Shown here piece by piece: positions 16,851-26,131 of a DNA stretch of 64,000 nucleotides. The DNA lies in contig NZ_RSFW01000017.1 in the NCBI RefSeq assembly GCF_003937825.1, positions 124,001-188,000 on the forward strand, read 5' to 3'. The notes under the pieces are model-generated. The model saw only the letters and a program-made list of their open reading frames with translations, did not search any database and was not told the DNA's origin. This stretch comes from Mesobacillus subterraneus. GTDB lineage: Bacteria; Bacillota; Bacilli; Bacillales; Cytobacillaceae. The number at the start of each line of letters is the position of its first letter. Position 1 is the first letter of the stretch. A program made the position numbers and the translations under genes.

Positions 16851-16868
16851 TTGTGAAAAACATCACAT
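16851..16868. promoter_or_regulatory. Rex/Fnr-type operator before the FNT gene
   Basis: TGTGA-AAAACA-TCACA (16852-16867) is a perfect match to the TGTGA-N6-TCACA Fnr/Crp consensus. Read as the 18-mer TTGTGAA-AAAC-ATCACAT, it also fits the Rex consensus with two mismatches. Because it lies only 20-36 nt from the ATG, repression (Rex-like) fits better than Fnr activation at -41.5. Confidence 0.6.
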
Positions 16869-17196
16869 TTCACTTATGTTCTAATCTTAATCCTGAAGAG
16901 ACCTTTTGTTAATAGAATTCTCGATGAACAGTTTATGTCAATATTTAAAGCGATTACAACACTGCAATGAAAGCATTTTACCTTCATTAAAACTACCGAA
17001 GTTTGTGAGCGTAGGGTAAATCCCCTATCTTCCATGTTTCTGATTGTTATGAAAGGCTCCTTCCGTAAACTTTGTTGCTTTCAGACACAAAAGTAAAAAA
17101 AATCAATCCCAATTTTTTACGAGTTTTTACAGCCAATTGGTTAAGGAGCAGTAAGAAAGGAGCCCCGAAGCCTTACATAATTCGTTAATGCGTAAA
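16869..17196. other. Intergenic region without a gene
   Basis: No credible reading frame on either strand. GGCTCCTT (17054) and AAAGGAGCC (17155) are loosely inverted copies, and the right end runs into a dispersed repeat at 17197. Upstream promoter elements of the FNT gene presumably lie at the left end. Confidence 0.4.
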
Positions 17197-17230
17197 TATA
17201 CGAAACGCAATAATCAATGCGAAAACAGCC
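17197..17230 (+). repeat. Dispersed intergenic repeat, copy A
   Basis: A 34-nt block containing AATCAATG and GAAAACAGCC. It matches 44783-44816 at 30 of 34 positions, and both copies sit just before a terminator hairpin. A shorter, inverted, degenerate copy lies at 40397-40425. Confidence 0.6.
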
Positions 17231-17237
17231 TAATGGG

Positions 17238-17268
17238 AAAATGAAGCCTTCCGACAAGGCTTCATTTC
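17238..17268 (-). terminator. Intrinsic terminator of the MutS2-like gene
   Basis: AATGAAGCCTT and AAGGCTTCATT (17239-17267) form an 11-bp stem around CCGAC, with a short T-tract on the minus strand. Confidence 0.75.
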
Positions 17269-17279
17269 TTCAAACTAAC

Positions 17280-19202
17280 TCAAATATTATCCCTTATTAC
17301 TTTCCCGTCTACATATTTTTTCTCCATCTGGTTCAGCAGCTTCCTATTCTCCTTGGTTTCAAAAATGATATTGAAATCATAGCCTTCCGGATACAGTTCC
17401 GCAGCAGGTATATTCAGCTTGAGTCGCTTATAGTTACACTCCACTTTCTGATCCTTTACCTGGACGATATAATTGCCATGATTGTCAGGTCCTTTATAAA
17501 TAACTCCGAGCTCTCCGAGAGTCAGTACATGGACACTGTCCCCCTTTTCGAATTGACGGAATTCTTTCTTAAGAGCAGGCTTCTTCCTTTTATGCCTGTT
17601 GCCGATGATTTGCTGCTCCATCCCCCTCAAGGCTGCGGGATTATCTGCGTAAAGATCCAAATAATTCTTCTCCTCCTTATAAGTGATGGAATGGGCACGT
17701 TCAATGAGTTTCGGATGAACACCGAGCTTTAGGGCAATAGCGAAAGCCTGGCTTTCCCCTCCTTTTCCAATGCGAAGCCGGTAAGTTGGCTTTAGTGTGT
17801 CAAGGTCAAACTCCATTGACCCATTCATGAAATCCTCATGCTGGTCCGCAAAATCCTTTATTTCACTGTAATGGGTAGTGGCGAAGAGCGTTGCCCCTTT
17901 ATGGTTCAGGTTCTCAAGGATGGCTGTTGCGAGTCCCATCCCTTCCCCTGGATCAGTCCCTGACCCCAGTTCATCAAGAAGGACAAGGCTTTTATCATTT
18001 GCTTCCTTTAAAATCTCGATGATATTGACAATCCGTGAACTGAATGTGCTCAAGTTTTGCTCAATGCTTTGGCCATCCCCAATGTCCACAAGGACTTTAT
18101 GGAATATGCCAGATACACTTCCTTCTGTAACTGGCAAGTGCAGTCCTGATTGCGCCATAAGGACGAGCAGTCCTGCTGTTTTGATCGAGACTGTCTTTCC
18201 CCCAGTATTGGGGCCGGTAATCACGAGCGCATGGTAATCTGTCCCGATCTCGATCGTCAGGGGAACAGCTTTGTCGCCTAGGAGAGGATGTCGTGCTTCA
18301 TTAAATACGATCATCGGTTCGTCGATCATTTTTACTTTACTTGCATCGATCGCCCGGCAATACTTCGCTTTAGAAAACAAGAAATCATAATGGGCCATCG
18401 TTTCCATGGCAAATTTGATTTCTCTCTCTTTTGCCTCTGCCATTCCAGTAAGGGCAATAAGCACTTTTTCCACCTCTGCCTGCTCCTCAAGGTAGAGCCA
18501 TTCCATTTGGTACTGAAAAGTTCCTATCTCTTCTGGTTCAATGAAAAGCGTTGACCCTGAAGCAGAGGTGTCCAATACCGAACCTTTCACCTTCCCCCGG
18601 TACTCTTTTTTTAATGGAATCACATACCTGCCATTTCTCTGGCTGATCACTGCTTCCTGCAAATATGGCTTCAATTTTGCAGATTTAAGAAGCTGGTTCA
18701 ACTTTTCCTTTAATCGTTCTTCCTGAATGGATATTTGCTTTCGTACCTTTAGCAATTCCTTTGTTGCGTAATCATCGATTTGGCCATTGCGGATGCATCT
18801 TTGAATTTCTGCTGCAAGCTCAGGAAGATCTTCCATTCCAAATACATACGCAGATACTCTTGGGGCATAAAATTCCTTATCCTTCATAAACCGGCGCATT
18901 TTATTGCAAGCCTCCAGGAAAGAAAGCAACTGGACTAATTGGTCAGTGCGCAGCGGTACTCCCTTATTGAATCCTTTCATGACAGCTCCCATACCTTCCA
19001 GCCCATGGATTGGCACGCTGGAACTGATTTTGAGGATATCTATGGCTTCGGATAATTCCTCCTGCCATGAAGTTATTTGTTTGATGTGTGTGGATGGTTC
19101 CATCGCACGAGCCTTTTCCCTTCCTAGTTCGGTTAAAGCATATCTGCTGATTGTTTCCTTAATGTGGTCAAAACCAAGTACTGAATACGTTTGTTCGTTC
19201 AT
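17280..19202 (-). CDS. MutS2-like ATPase lacking the Smr nuclease domain
   Basis: 640 aa. The MutS core and clamp region leads to the ABC-type ATPase with Walker A GPNTGGKTVSIKT, Walker B SLVLLDELGSGTDPGEG and the HisKA-like ATTHYSEIK switch. The last 120 residues form a KOW/SH3-like segment (FRQFEKGDSVHVLTLGELGVI). Canonical bacillar MutS2 is about 785 aa and ends in an Smr endonuclease domain, which is absent here; this is therefore a paralogue. MutS2 acts on recombination intermediates and stalled ribosomes; without Smr this protein could bind such substrates but not cleave them. ATG 19202 has GGAGGAAT upstream. Confidence 0.85.
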   Translation of the reverse strand: MNEQTYSVLGFDHIKETISRYALTELGREKARAMEPSTHIKQITSWQEELSEAIDILKISSSVPIHGLEGMGAVMKGFNKGVPLRTDQLVQLLSFLEACNKMRRFMKDKEFYAPRVSAYVFGMEDLPELAAEIQRCIRNGQIDDYATKELLKVRKQISIQEERLKEKLNQLLKSAKLKPYLQEAVISQRNGRYVIPLKKEYRGKVKGSVLDTSASGSTLFIEPEEIGTFQYQMEWLYLEEQAEVEKVLIALTGMAEAKEREIKFAMETMAHYDFLFSKAKYCRAIDASKVKMIDEPMIVFNEARHPLLGDKAVPLTIEIGTDYHALVITGPNTGGKTVSIKTAGLLVLMAQSGLHLPVTEGSVSGIFHKVLVDIGDGQSIEQNLSTFSSRIVNIIEILKEANDKSLVLLDELGSGTDPGEGMGLATAILENLNHKGATLFATTHYSEIKDFADQHEDFMNGSMEFDLDTLKPTYRLRIGKGGESQAFAIALKLGVHPKLIERAHSITYKEEKNYLDLYADNPAALRGMEQQIIGNRHKRKKPALKKEFRQFEKGDSVHVLTLGELGVIYKGPDNHGNYIVQVKDQKVECNYKRLKLNIPAAELYPEGYDFNIIFETKENRKLLNQMEKKYVDGKVIRDNI

Positions 19203-19570
19203 TTTTTATTCCTCCTTAAAATATAAAAAAGCCGCAATGGAAACAAAGTCCAAAGCGGCTTTAAAATTGCCTGGCAGGGTTGCTGCAGACAGATTCTTCC
19301 CGAAAAAAAAAGCTGTGTACATGTACACAGCTTTTGCTTACGGATATCAAGCATGCTTTACTATGTTCATTGTTCTTAACATTCAATCCAGCGCATAACA
19401 AAATAGACCCTGAGCAGGCATATTTTTGAATCTGGACTGACCGTATTAAATTAACGGTTTAGTTAAGAACGACACCTAACATAAAACATACTCCTTGCTA
19501 TAGAAAAATTATCTTCACCTATAGATTACCTCTGAGCCAGGTCTTTAGTCAACCCATATTCATCCATTTT
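19203..19570. other. Intergenic region between mutS2-like and fnr
   Basis: No supported gene. It contains an 8-bp-stem hairpin (AAAGCCGC at 19230 with GCGGCTTT near 19262) in the mutS2-like leader and the long palindrome at 19308-19335. The remaining sequence toward fnr is AT-rich. Confidence 0.5.
19306..19337. terminator. Long perfect palindrome with A and T tracts
   Basis: AAAAGCTGTGTACA-TGTACACAGCTTTT is a continuous 28-bp palindrome (19308-19335). It can act as a bidirectional terminator, isolating the fnr promoter from the mutS2-like leader, or as a large dyad operator. Confidence 0.6.
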
Positions 19571-19676
19571 TTTGAAAAACATTGTAAAACAGAATGTTCA
19601 CATTTTCTCTATTGACCTGTTGTTTATATTTCATTTAAATAAGGTTAGACAAAGGCACGGAAAAGGTGGGGATTAT

Positions 19677-20378
19677 GTGGCCGGCCACGAAAAGCAAAAA
19701 GATCTGACCTATGAGATCAGCGAATTAATAAAGGCATCGGAAAAAATCGTGAAATTCAAAAAAGGCGCATTTCTCTTCCGTGAAGGGCAGGAAGCAAAAG
19801 AAATGTACATCATTCTTTCGGGAAGGGTGCAGATTTCGAAAATGAATGCAGAGGGGAAAGAATTGTATTTAAGGTTATGCAAGGAGAACGACATTGTCGG
19901 CGAGCTGACCCTATTCACTGTCGGACCGCGATATTTATTCAACGCAAGGGTGATGGAAGATGGTGAAGCGGCTGCAGTGAATATTGAGAATCTGGAACAA
20001 GCCTTATTCAACAACAGCCAGCTGGCATATCAATTCCTTAAATGGATGAATGACCATATCCGTAAAACCATAACGAAATTCCGCGACCTCGTCCTCCATG
20101 GTAAGAAAGGGGCACTGTATTCGACGCTGATCAGATTGACCAACAGCTATGGAATCGTCAAAGAAGATGGGATTCACATAAATGCCACTATTACGAATCA
20201 GGATTTGGCCAATTATTGCGGAACGGCCAGAGAAAGTGTAAGCCGCATGCTGGGAGAACTCCGTGACGAAGGCATTATATCCATCCATAGGAAACGAGTC
20301 ATCATCCATGACATTAATTTCCTGAAGCGGGAAATTGATTGCGAGAATTGCCCGATTGAATATTGCAATATTGAATAA
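19677..20378 (+). CDS. fnr: Anaerobic regulator Fnr (Crp/Fnr family)
   Basis: 233 aa from GTG 19677, with GGTGGGG 5 nt upstream; the frame extends to 19572 but that part is not Fnr-like. It has an N-terminal cyclic-nucleotide-type beta barrel (GAFLFREGQEAKEMYIILSG), dimer helix, and C-terminal winged helix with recognition helix ARESVSRMLGEL. The tail DCENCPIEYCNIE carries three cysteines that, in Bacillus Fnr, hold a [4Fe-4S] cluster together with an aspartate; the strong similarity to B. subtilis Fnr supports this. It activates anaerobic genes without oxygen. The Sec-FDH, FNT and pflBA in this window are natural candidate targets. Confidence 0.93.
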   Translation: MAGHEKQKDLTYEISELIKASEKIVKFKKGAFLFREGQEAKEMYIILSGRVQISKMNAEGKELYLRLCKENDIVGELTLFTVGPRYLFNARVMEDGEAAAVNIENLEQALFNNSQLAYQFLKWMNDHIRKTITKFRDLVLHGKKGALYSTLIRLTNSYGIVKEDGIHINATITNQDLANYCGTARESVSRMLGELRDEGIISIHRKRVIIHDINFLKREIDCENCPIEYCNIE

Positions 20379-20379
20379 A

Positions 20380-20411
20380 CAAAGGAAGCTGGTGACTCAG
20401 CTTCCTTTTTA
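20380..20411 (+). terminator. Intrinsic terminator of fnr
   Basis: AAGGAAGCTG (20382-20391) and CAGCTTCCTT (20398-20407), followed by T. Confidence 0.9.
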
Positions 20412-20453
20412 ATCCGAATATGGTGGTTGGAATTAGTATACAATACCCACCGA

Positions 20454-21140
20454 TCATAATATCGACGGCAGGATGAAGGGGACTGCTATAGACGTAATGA
20501 TCGCTGCCAGTCCCATTGCGGCACCAGATACAGCTCCTTGCAATTCCCCTTCTCTGGCTGCTTCGGCGGTACCAATTCCGTGGGCTATGGTGCCGATGGC
20601 AAGCCCCCTTGAAAATGGATCAAGGATTTTAAGTGAGTTCATGAGCCAAGGACCCAGCATTGCTCCGCACATGCCTGTGACCATCACAAATGCAGCTACC
20701 AGGAAGGAATCCCCATGGATGATTTTGGCTACCTCAGAGGCAACAGGTATAGTGATGGATTTGATCGTCAGAGAGATCAGGATTTGATTTGATAGTTTCA
20801 TAAGCTTGACTAGGAGGACAGCGGACACAATTGTCGAGACCGTTCCTGCTATCAGCCCAACCAATGCAGGAACCATATTAGCCGCAATGACTTTCCTTTG
20901 TCTATATAAGGGAACGGCCAGGGCAACGGTAGCCGGTCCCAGCAGGTATGTCATAATTTCACTCGCCGGAACATAGTCCTTATATGGTATCTTTAACACC
21001 AGCAATATAAAAATCACCAGCAGCGTACTTAAGAAAACCGGTGAAGTTAGAGGAGTAGAATACCTTGTTGCCGCTTTCCTCGAGATTAAATACGCTCCTA
21101 AGGTTATTAAAATACTAAAAATCGTGATCAGGGTTGCCAG
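20454..21140 (-). CDS. lrgB: LrgB/CidB family membrane protein with a non-canonical start
   Basis: 228 aa if translated from CTG 21140. The frame stays open upstream of the first standard start (GTG 21017), and the extra 41 codons (LATLITIFSILITLGAYLISRK...) give the membrane segments and length (about 225-230 aa) expected of LrgB; starting at 21017 would remove them. No ATG, GTG or TTG exists in between, but GGAAGGGAGGGG lies 6 nt before CTG 21140. The body has PATVALAVPLYRQ, MCGAMLGPW and GTIAHGIGTAEAAREGELQGA, all typical. LrgA/LrgB pairs modulate murein hydrolase activity, cell lysis or export of small metabolites. It overlaps lrgA by 26 nt. Confidence 0.82.
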   Translation of the reverse strand: MATLITIFSILITLGAYLISRKAATRYSTPLTSPVFLSTLLVIFILLVLKIPYKDYVPASEIMTYLLGPATVALAVPLYRQRKVIAANMVPALVGLIAGTVSTIVSAVLLVKLMKLSNQILISLTIKSITIPVASEVAKIIHGDSFLVAAFVMVTGMCGAMLGPWLMNSLKILDPFSRGLAIGTIAHGIGTAEAAREGELQGAVSGAAMGLAAIITSIAVPFILPSIL

Positions 21141-21513
21141 CTTTAGCCCCTCCCTTCCGCTGAATCAATACATGTGATGCGAAACCCGCAAAAGCCATTC
21201 CAATAATTGCGCTGAAAACCAGGATAATGGCAAGCTGCAAACCATTCTTTGCCAGAAGCCCTCCCAGTGTCATCAACCCAACTGAAATTGAAACAAAGAA
21301 GAAAGATAAGTGTTTGACAAGGAAATCCGAGGCATCTTCAATCCACTCAAGCCGAACCAATCTCGACCAGAGCAGCAAAAAAAGCAGTACCATGCCAACG
21401 ACATTCCCAGGTATGAGCAAATCAAAAAAATCAACAAAGAGAAAACCAATTTTATTTAACAGGATTAAACCTGCGATTTGTAATATGAATTTGACCAACT
21501 TTCCAAATTTCAA
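21115..21513 (-). CDS. lrgA: LrgA/CidA family holin-like protein
   Basis: 132 aa with four membrane segments from TTG 21513, with AGGGGAA upstream. LIPGNVVGMVLLFLLLW and FFVSISVGLMTLGGLL are typical LrgA/CidA segments. It is the first gene of a two-gene operon with lrgB; its last 26 nt overlap the proposed lrgB start. The pair resembles ywbH-ywbG of B. subtilis. No LytSR-type regulator gene is adjacent. Confidence 0.85.
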   Translation of the reverse strand: MKFGKLVKFILQIAGLILLNKIGFLFVDFFDLLIPGNVVGMVLLFLLLWSRLVRLEWIEDASDFLVKHLSFFFVSISVGLMTLGGLLAKNGLQLAIILVFSAIIGMAFAGFASHVLIQRKGGAKAGNPDHDF

Positions 21514-21687
21514 GGTTCATTCCCCTTTTTCCCCTATTACTTCGGGTGTGAATTGGCATCATTATAATTCTCGCAAGTTATATTAAGAGAATATTCTTTT
21601 AATATTATATTTGTTTTCCATAGTTCACACAATGTCCATATGATTTTCCTCGTATTTTTTATATCTTATAAAGGGGAGGCTATCGCT

Positions 21688-22287
21688 ATGAAAAAAATCT
21701 ATCTTATCAGCTCATTGATCGTATTAATAGGAATTGTTTCCGGAATATCTTTTTTCCTTATTCGGGATGCCAGCGCGCAAATTCCTAAGGACATTACTCT
21801 TGTAACCCAAGATGAAGAGAAGTACACATTCGGGGAAGATACTGACACAATTAAACTAGTTGAATTCATTTATACTCATTGTCCGGACATATGCCCTACG
21901 ACAACTCAAAAAATGAACTTATTGAGAACTGATTTAATTAAAGAAGGCGTTTATGGGGAGAAAGTGCAATTCGTAACCATCACAATCGATCCATACCGGG
22001 ACACACCGGAAGTACTCCAGAAATATATGTATAACTTCGGACTTGAAAACGATGGAAACTGGATATTCCTGACTGGAGACCAGGACAAAATCAAAGAAGA
22101 ACAACTTAAAATTAAACAGGTTGCCGATACATTCAAATTTCAATATCGTGACCCGGGAAATGGGTTTTATGTCCATAGTACATTCACTTATTTAATCGAT
22201 GAACATAATAAATTCATCAAAAAGTTCCCTATGGGGGAGGATTTTAATAAGGATAAAGTATTTGAGGCAATTATGGATGAATTTTAG
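21688..22287 (+). CDS. Sco1/SenC family copper chaperone, membrane anchored
   Basis: 199 aa from ATG 21688, with GGGGAGG 8 nt upstream. An N-terminal membrane segment (IYLISSLIVLIGIVSGISFFLI) anchors a thioredoxin-fold domain. The copper ligands are visible: CPDIC (CxxxC) and the distal His in YVHSTFTYLID. Sco proteins help load copper into the CuA centre of cytochrome c oxidase or act as thiol-redox proteins. It is a single gene, not next to oxidase genes. Confidence 0.88.
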   Translation: MKKIYLISSLIVLIGIVSGISFFLIRDASAQIPKDITLVTQDEEKYTFGEDTDTIKLVEFIYTHCPDICPTTTQKMNLLRTDLIKEGVYGEKVQFVTITIDPYRDTPEVLQKYMYNFGLENDGNWIFLTGDQDKIKEEQLKIKQVADTFKFQYRDPGNGFYVHSTFTYLIDEHNKFIKKFPMGEDFNKDKVFEAIMDEF

Positions 22288-22516
22288 GTAAAGAACAAAA
22301 ACGCAAGCGCATTTGCCAATCCCGGCAGGAACGCTGCATCGTGTGGCAGTCGGGTCTAGCACGACCTGTCTAGGAGGGCCAACCAGTGTAGTCGACCTTG
22401 ACCTCCATGGGGAAACTGTTATGTTTCGAGGGGCTGGCGCAGGAGCCAGATGAGAACCCTATCCAAACTCTTTCCGAAACAACAAAAAAAGCGGGATGCT
22501 GTACCGCTTTTTTTTG
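22288..22516. repeat. GC-rich palindromic intergenic element ending in a terminator
   Basis: A non-coding block with higher GC than its surroundings. GCGC...CCAATCCC near the left pairs imperfectly with GGGGCTGGCGC near 22430. The block closes with the hairpin AAAGCGG...CCGCTTT (22488-22510) between A and T tracts. Layout resembles the long degenerate palindromes common downstream of Bacillaceae genes. I found no match to a known RNA family. Confidence 0.4.
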
Positions 22517-22616
22517 TTTGACCATTTCTACGATGTAATGGCTGATTCGAGCAGTCTGGTGAAAGGTAACTAGGATGATTTTTACTGCTGTCAAGCCGAA
22601 CAAGCCGTTCTATTCC

Positions 22617-22754
22617 TCAATGTGAATTCACTGTGGTGGGATGTTTCTCGTTTTTTTGCAGGGAGAAAAATTCTGATTTTGGCTTAGTGAAGCTGACCTT
22701 AATCCCTGATTCCTTTAGGCGGTTAACAAAATCAACCAGCTGCTTTTTAGCCAT
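22617..22754 (-). CDS. Small basic hypothetical protein
   Basis: 45 aa (MAKKQLVDFVNRLKE...) from ATG 22754, with a strong AAAGGAG 8 nt upstream. It is basic, amphipathic at the start, and ends KHPTTVNSH. It has no cysteines. The ribosome site is the best evidence that it is translated. No family recognised. Confidence 0.5.
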   Translation of the reverse strand: MAKKQLVDFVNRLKESGIKVSFTKPKSEFFSLQKNEKHPTTVNSH

Positions 22755-23097
22755 TTCAAAAACTCCTTTAATCCGTCTTTGTCTATTTTTATTCTACATG
22801 AAAAATATGAAAAATGTGTGAAAATGAGCAAAAAAATTGACGAGAGAACATTAATTTTTTCTTAAATTTTCCCAATAGACTTCATAACCCTTTTATGCTG
22901 CAAAAACAATTTAATTAGTGAATTCTGCTCCTAGTCTCGCCTTTTCCCCTTTATTCCTCTAAAAAAACATTATTGCCAGCAAAATCCAAACTTTCCCAAC
23001 ACACTAAGCAACCATTAGTTTTCGTGAAGAAAATTCGCTCCTGTGTATCAAACATGGTATAATCTTTGGGATATATATAAATGGAGGCTACAAATAA
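22755..23097 (+). promoter_or_regulatory. ykpA upstream region with promoter
   Basis: AT-rich, no gene. A -10 TATAAT (23058-23063) is preceded by TTCGCT (23034-23039) at 18 bp, a plausible sigma-A promoter. The leader to ATG 23098 is only about 30 nt, too short for an attenuator of the VmlR kind. Confidence 0.55.
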
Positions 23098-24717
<1,620 letters not shown>

Positions 24718-24721
24718 TGAT

Positions 24722-24754
24722 AAAAACCCTCGGATACTCTTCCGAGGGTTTTTC
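24722..24754. terminator. Bidirectional intrinsic terminator
   Basis: AAAAACCCTCGG pairs with CCGAGGGTTTTT (24722-24753). It is shared by ykpA and the convergent yuzL-like gene. Confidence 0.92.
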
Positions 24755-24760
24755 TTTTCT

Positions 24761-24892
24761 TCAGTCTTTTTTCTGCTTCCTGCGAGAGGAAGAAGCTGTC
24801 CGGCTCCCAGTCTCGTGAGCAGTTGTACCCTGTCCTTCCACCTGCATTGAATTTAGACCGATTGTGGATGGATCTTTTTTGCGTTTTGACAT
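24761..24892 (-). CDS. YuzL family small protein
   Basis: 43 aa (MSKRKKDPSTIGLNS...) from ATG 24892, with GGGAGGTG 6 nt upstream. The pattern of basic N-terminus, VEGQGTTAHETGSR core and Lys-rich tail matches the YuzL family of tiny bacillar proteins of unknown function. It looks like a small spore or nucleic-acid-associated protein, but that is inference. Confidence 0.7.
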   Translation of the reverse strand: MSKRKKDPSTIGLNSMQVEGQGTTAHETGSRTASSSRRKQKKD

Positions 24893-24994
24893 GTCTGCAC
24901 CTCCCTTGTATTCACCCGGCATTCCTATTGTTCAGCGGGAAGAATATTTTATACTTTCCCCGGACAACTTATAGTGGTGAAGGAGGTGTTACAG

Positions 24995-25246
24995 ATGGCA
25001 AGAGTAGGAGTAGAACAAGCCTTATCCAATATTTCTGAAGCTTTACGCCAAAAAGGCTACGACGTTGTCGAACTACGTCAGGAGTCTGATGCACAGGGCT
25101 GCGATTTTTGTGTAATCAGCGGCATGGATTCAAATGTCATGGGAATGCAGGATGTTGTGACTCAAGGGTCTGTCATCGAGGCAAACGGTTTGTCTGCAGA
25201 TGAAGTGATCAGGCAGCTCGACCAGAAATCAGGACAAATCCAATAA
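24995..25246 (+). CDS. ykuS: UPF0180 family protein YkuS
   Basis: 83 aa from ATG 24995, with GGAGGTG 6 nt upstream; the upstream frame to 24974 lacks a ribosome site. ALSNISEALRQKGYDVVEL, the CDFCVISGMDSNVMG motif and SVIEANGLSADEV match UPF0180. The CxxC pair could bind metal or be redox active; function unknown. It has its own terminator. Confidence 0.85.
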   Translation: MARVGVEQALSNISEALRQKGYDVVELRQESDAQGCDFCVISGMDSNVMGMQDVVTQGSVIEANGLSADEVIRQLDQKSGQIQ

Positions 25247-25249
25247 CAT

Positions 25250-25274
25250 GAAACTGCCATTTGGCAGTTTTTTT
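25250..25274 (+). terminator. Intrinsic terminator of ykuS
   Basis: AAACTGCCA (25251-25259) and TGGCAGTTT (25262-25270), followed by T. Confidence 0.88.
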
Positions 25275-25418
25275 ATGACTCAATTCCCGGGGATCCTTTC
25301 ACTCATCCTTCAATAAATGCTGCTCCTTCATGAATGATGGTTTTAAGGCAACCGGAGCAGCCCAACCCCTTTTAGGGATTGGGCTACTCAAGGTTCGTCA
25401 GCTTTTCATTGTTACTCA

Positions 25419-26072
25419 TTACATCTTAATATTTAATTTAACAGGCTCAGCCTCTTTCGCTTTACCCAAATCGACTAAATCGCCTGTGAGGAGTTCCACA
25501 GCTTCCAGACTGTCGAGTTCATCCACAATGAACCCCATATTCCCTTTTTTCACCTGTCCTGGTTGAATTCCTCCGTTCAATTCTTCCAGGTAAAAATCAT
25601 CTTCCCAAGTCTTAATGATGTCATTATTCAGTTTCATGAAAGCTATAGGTGCAAAATGATAACCTTCGTCTGAGCTGTTTTTCAACTCAATCCCAACCTT
25701 TATGAAGTCAAATTCCTCATCATGTGTATATGGATGGTAAAAATCAATCAGGCTGTAGTCAGGGACATAGTGTAATAATTTTATATCTTTTACCGTGTAA
25801 TCTATTCCGCCTATCGTCAAGGTTTTGTTCACTTGTTTTATTTGTTTAAGTGTGAGTTCGCCTTTCCGATCTGATATGGAATCCCCTTCCTTTGCCAGGC
25901 TGCTGTCATCACTGACTTGAGGATTTGGAATAAGAAGATCAGAAGTTGCTGGTTTTGACCCATTACTGCTTGCTTGAACAGTTTTCATTGCCTGATCCTG
26001 TTTATCACCGGCCACAGAACAACCTGATAAAAGAACAGCTGCTGTCAATAAAGCGAAATATTTTTTCATCAT
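25419..26072 (-). CDS. Lipoprotein with a DUF4352-like domain
   Basis: 217 aa. Signal peptide with lipobox LLSGC (Cys about residue 18) predicts lipid anchoring outside the membrane. After a Ser/Asp-rich linker, residues ~75-215 form a beta-rich domain (LTIGGIDYTVKDIKLL, FDFIKVGIELKNSSDEGYHF, MGFIVDELDSLEAVELLTG) of the telokin/immunoglobulin-like DUF4352 sort. No catalytic motif is visible. It lies downstream of the alkaline phosphatase gene on the same strand (59 nt apart) and could be co-transcribed with it. Confidence 0.7.
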   Translation of the reverse strand: MMKKYFALLTAAVLLSGCSVAGDKQDQAMKTVQASSNGSKPATSDLLIPNPQVSDDSSLAKEGDSISDRKGELTLKQIKQVNKTLTIGGIDYTVKDIKLLHYVPDYSLIDFYHPYTHDEEFDFIKVGIELKNSSDEGYHFAPIAFMKLNNDIIKTWEDDFYLEELNGGIQPGQVKKGNMGFIVDELDSLEAVELLTGDLVDLGKAKEAEPVKLNIKM

Positions 26073-26131
26073 GAAACCACCTTCTCAAAGAAGTTTGCCC
26101 GCCAGGCTTGTACCCGGCGGGAGTCAGTTCA

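Noticed and set aside
22370-22603. 77-aa minus-strand ORF after the Sco gene
   Set aside because: It covers the GC-rich palindromic block and the terminator, has no ribosome site and low-complexity composition.
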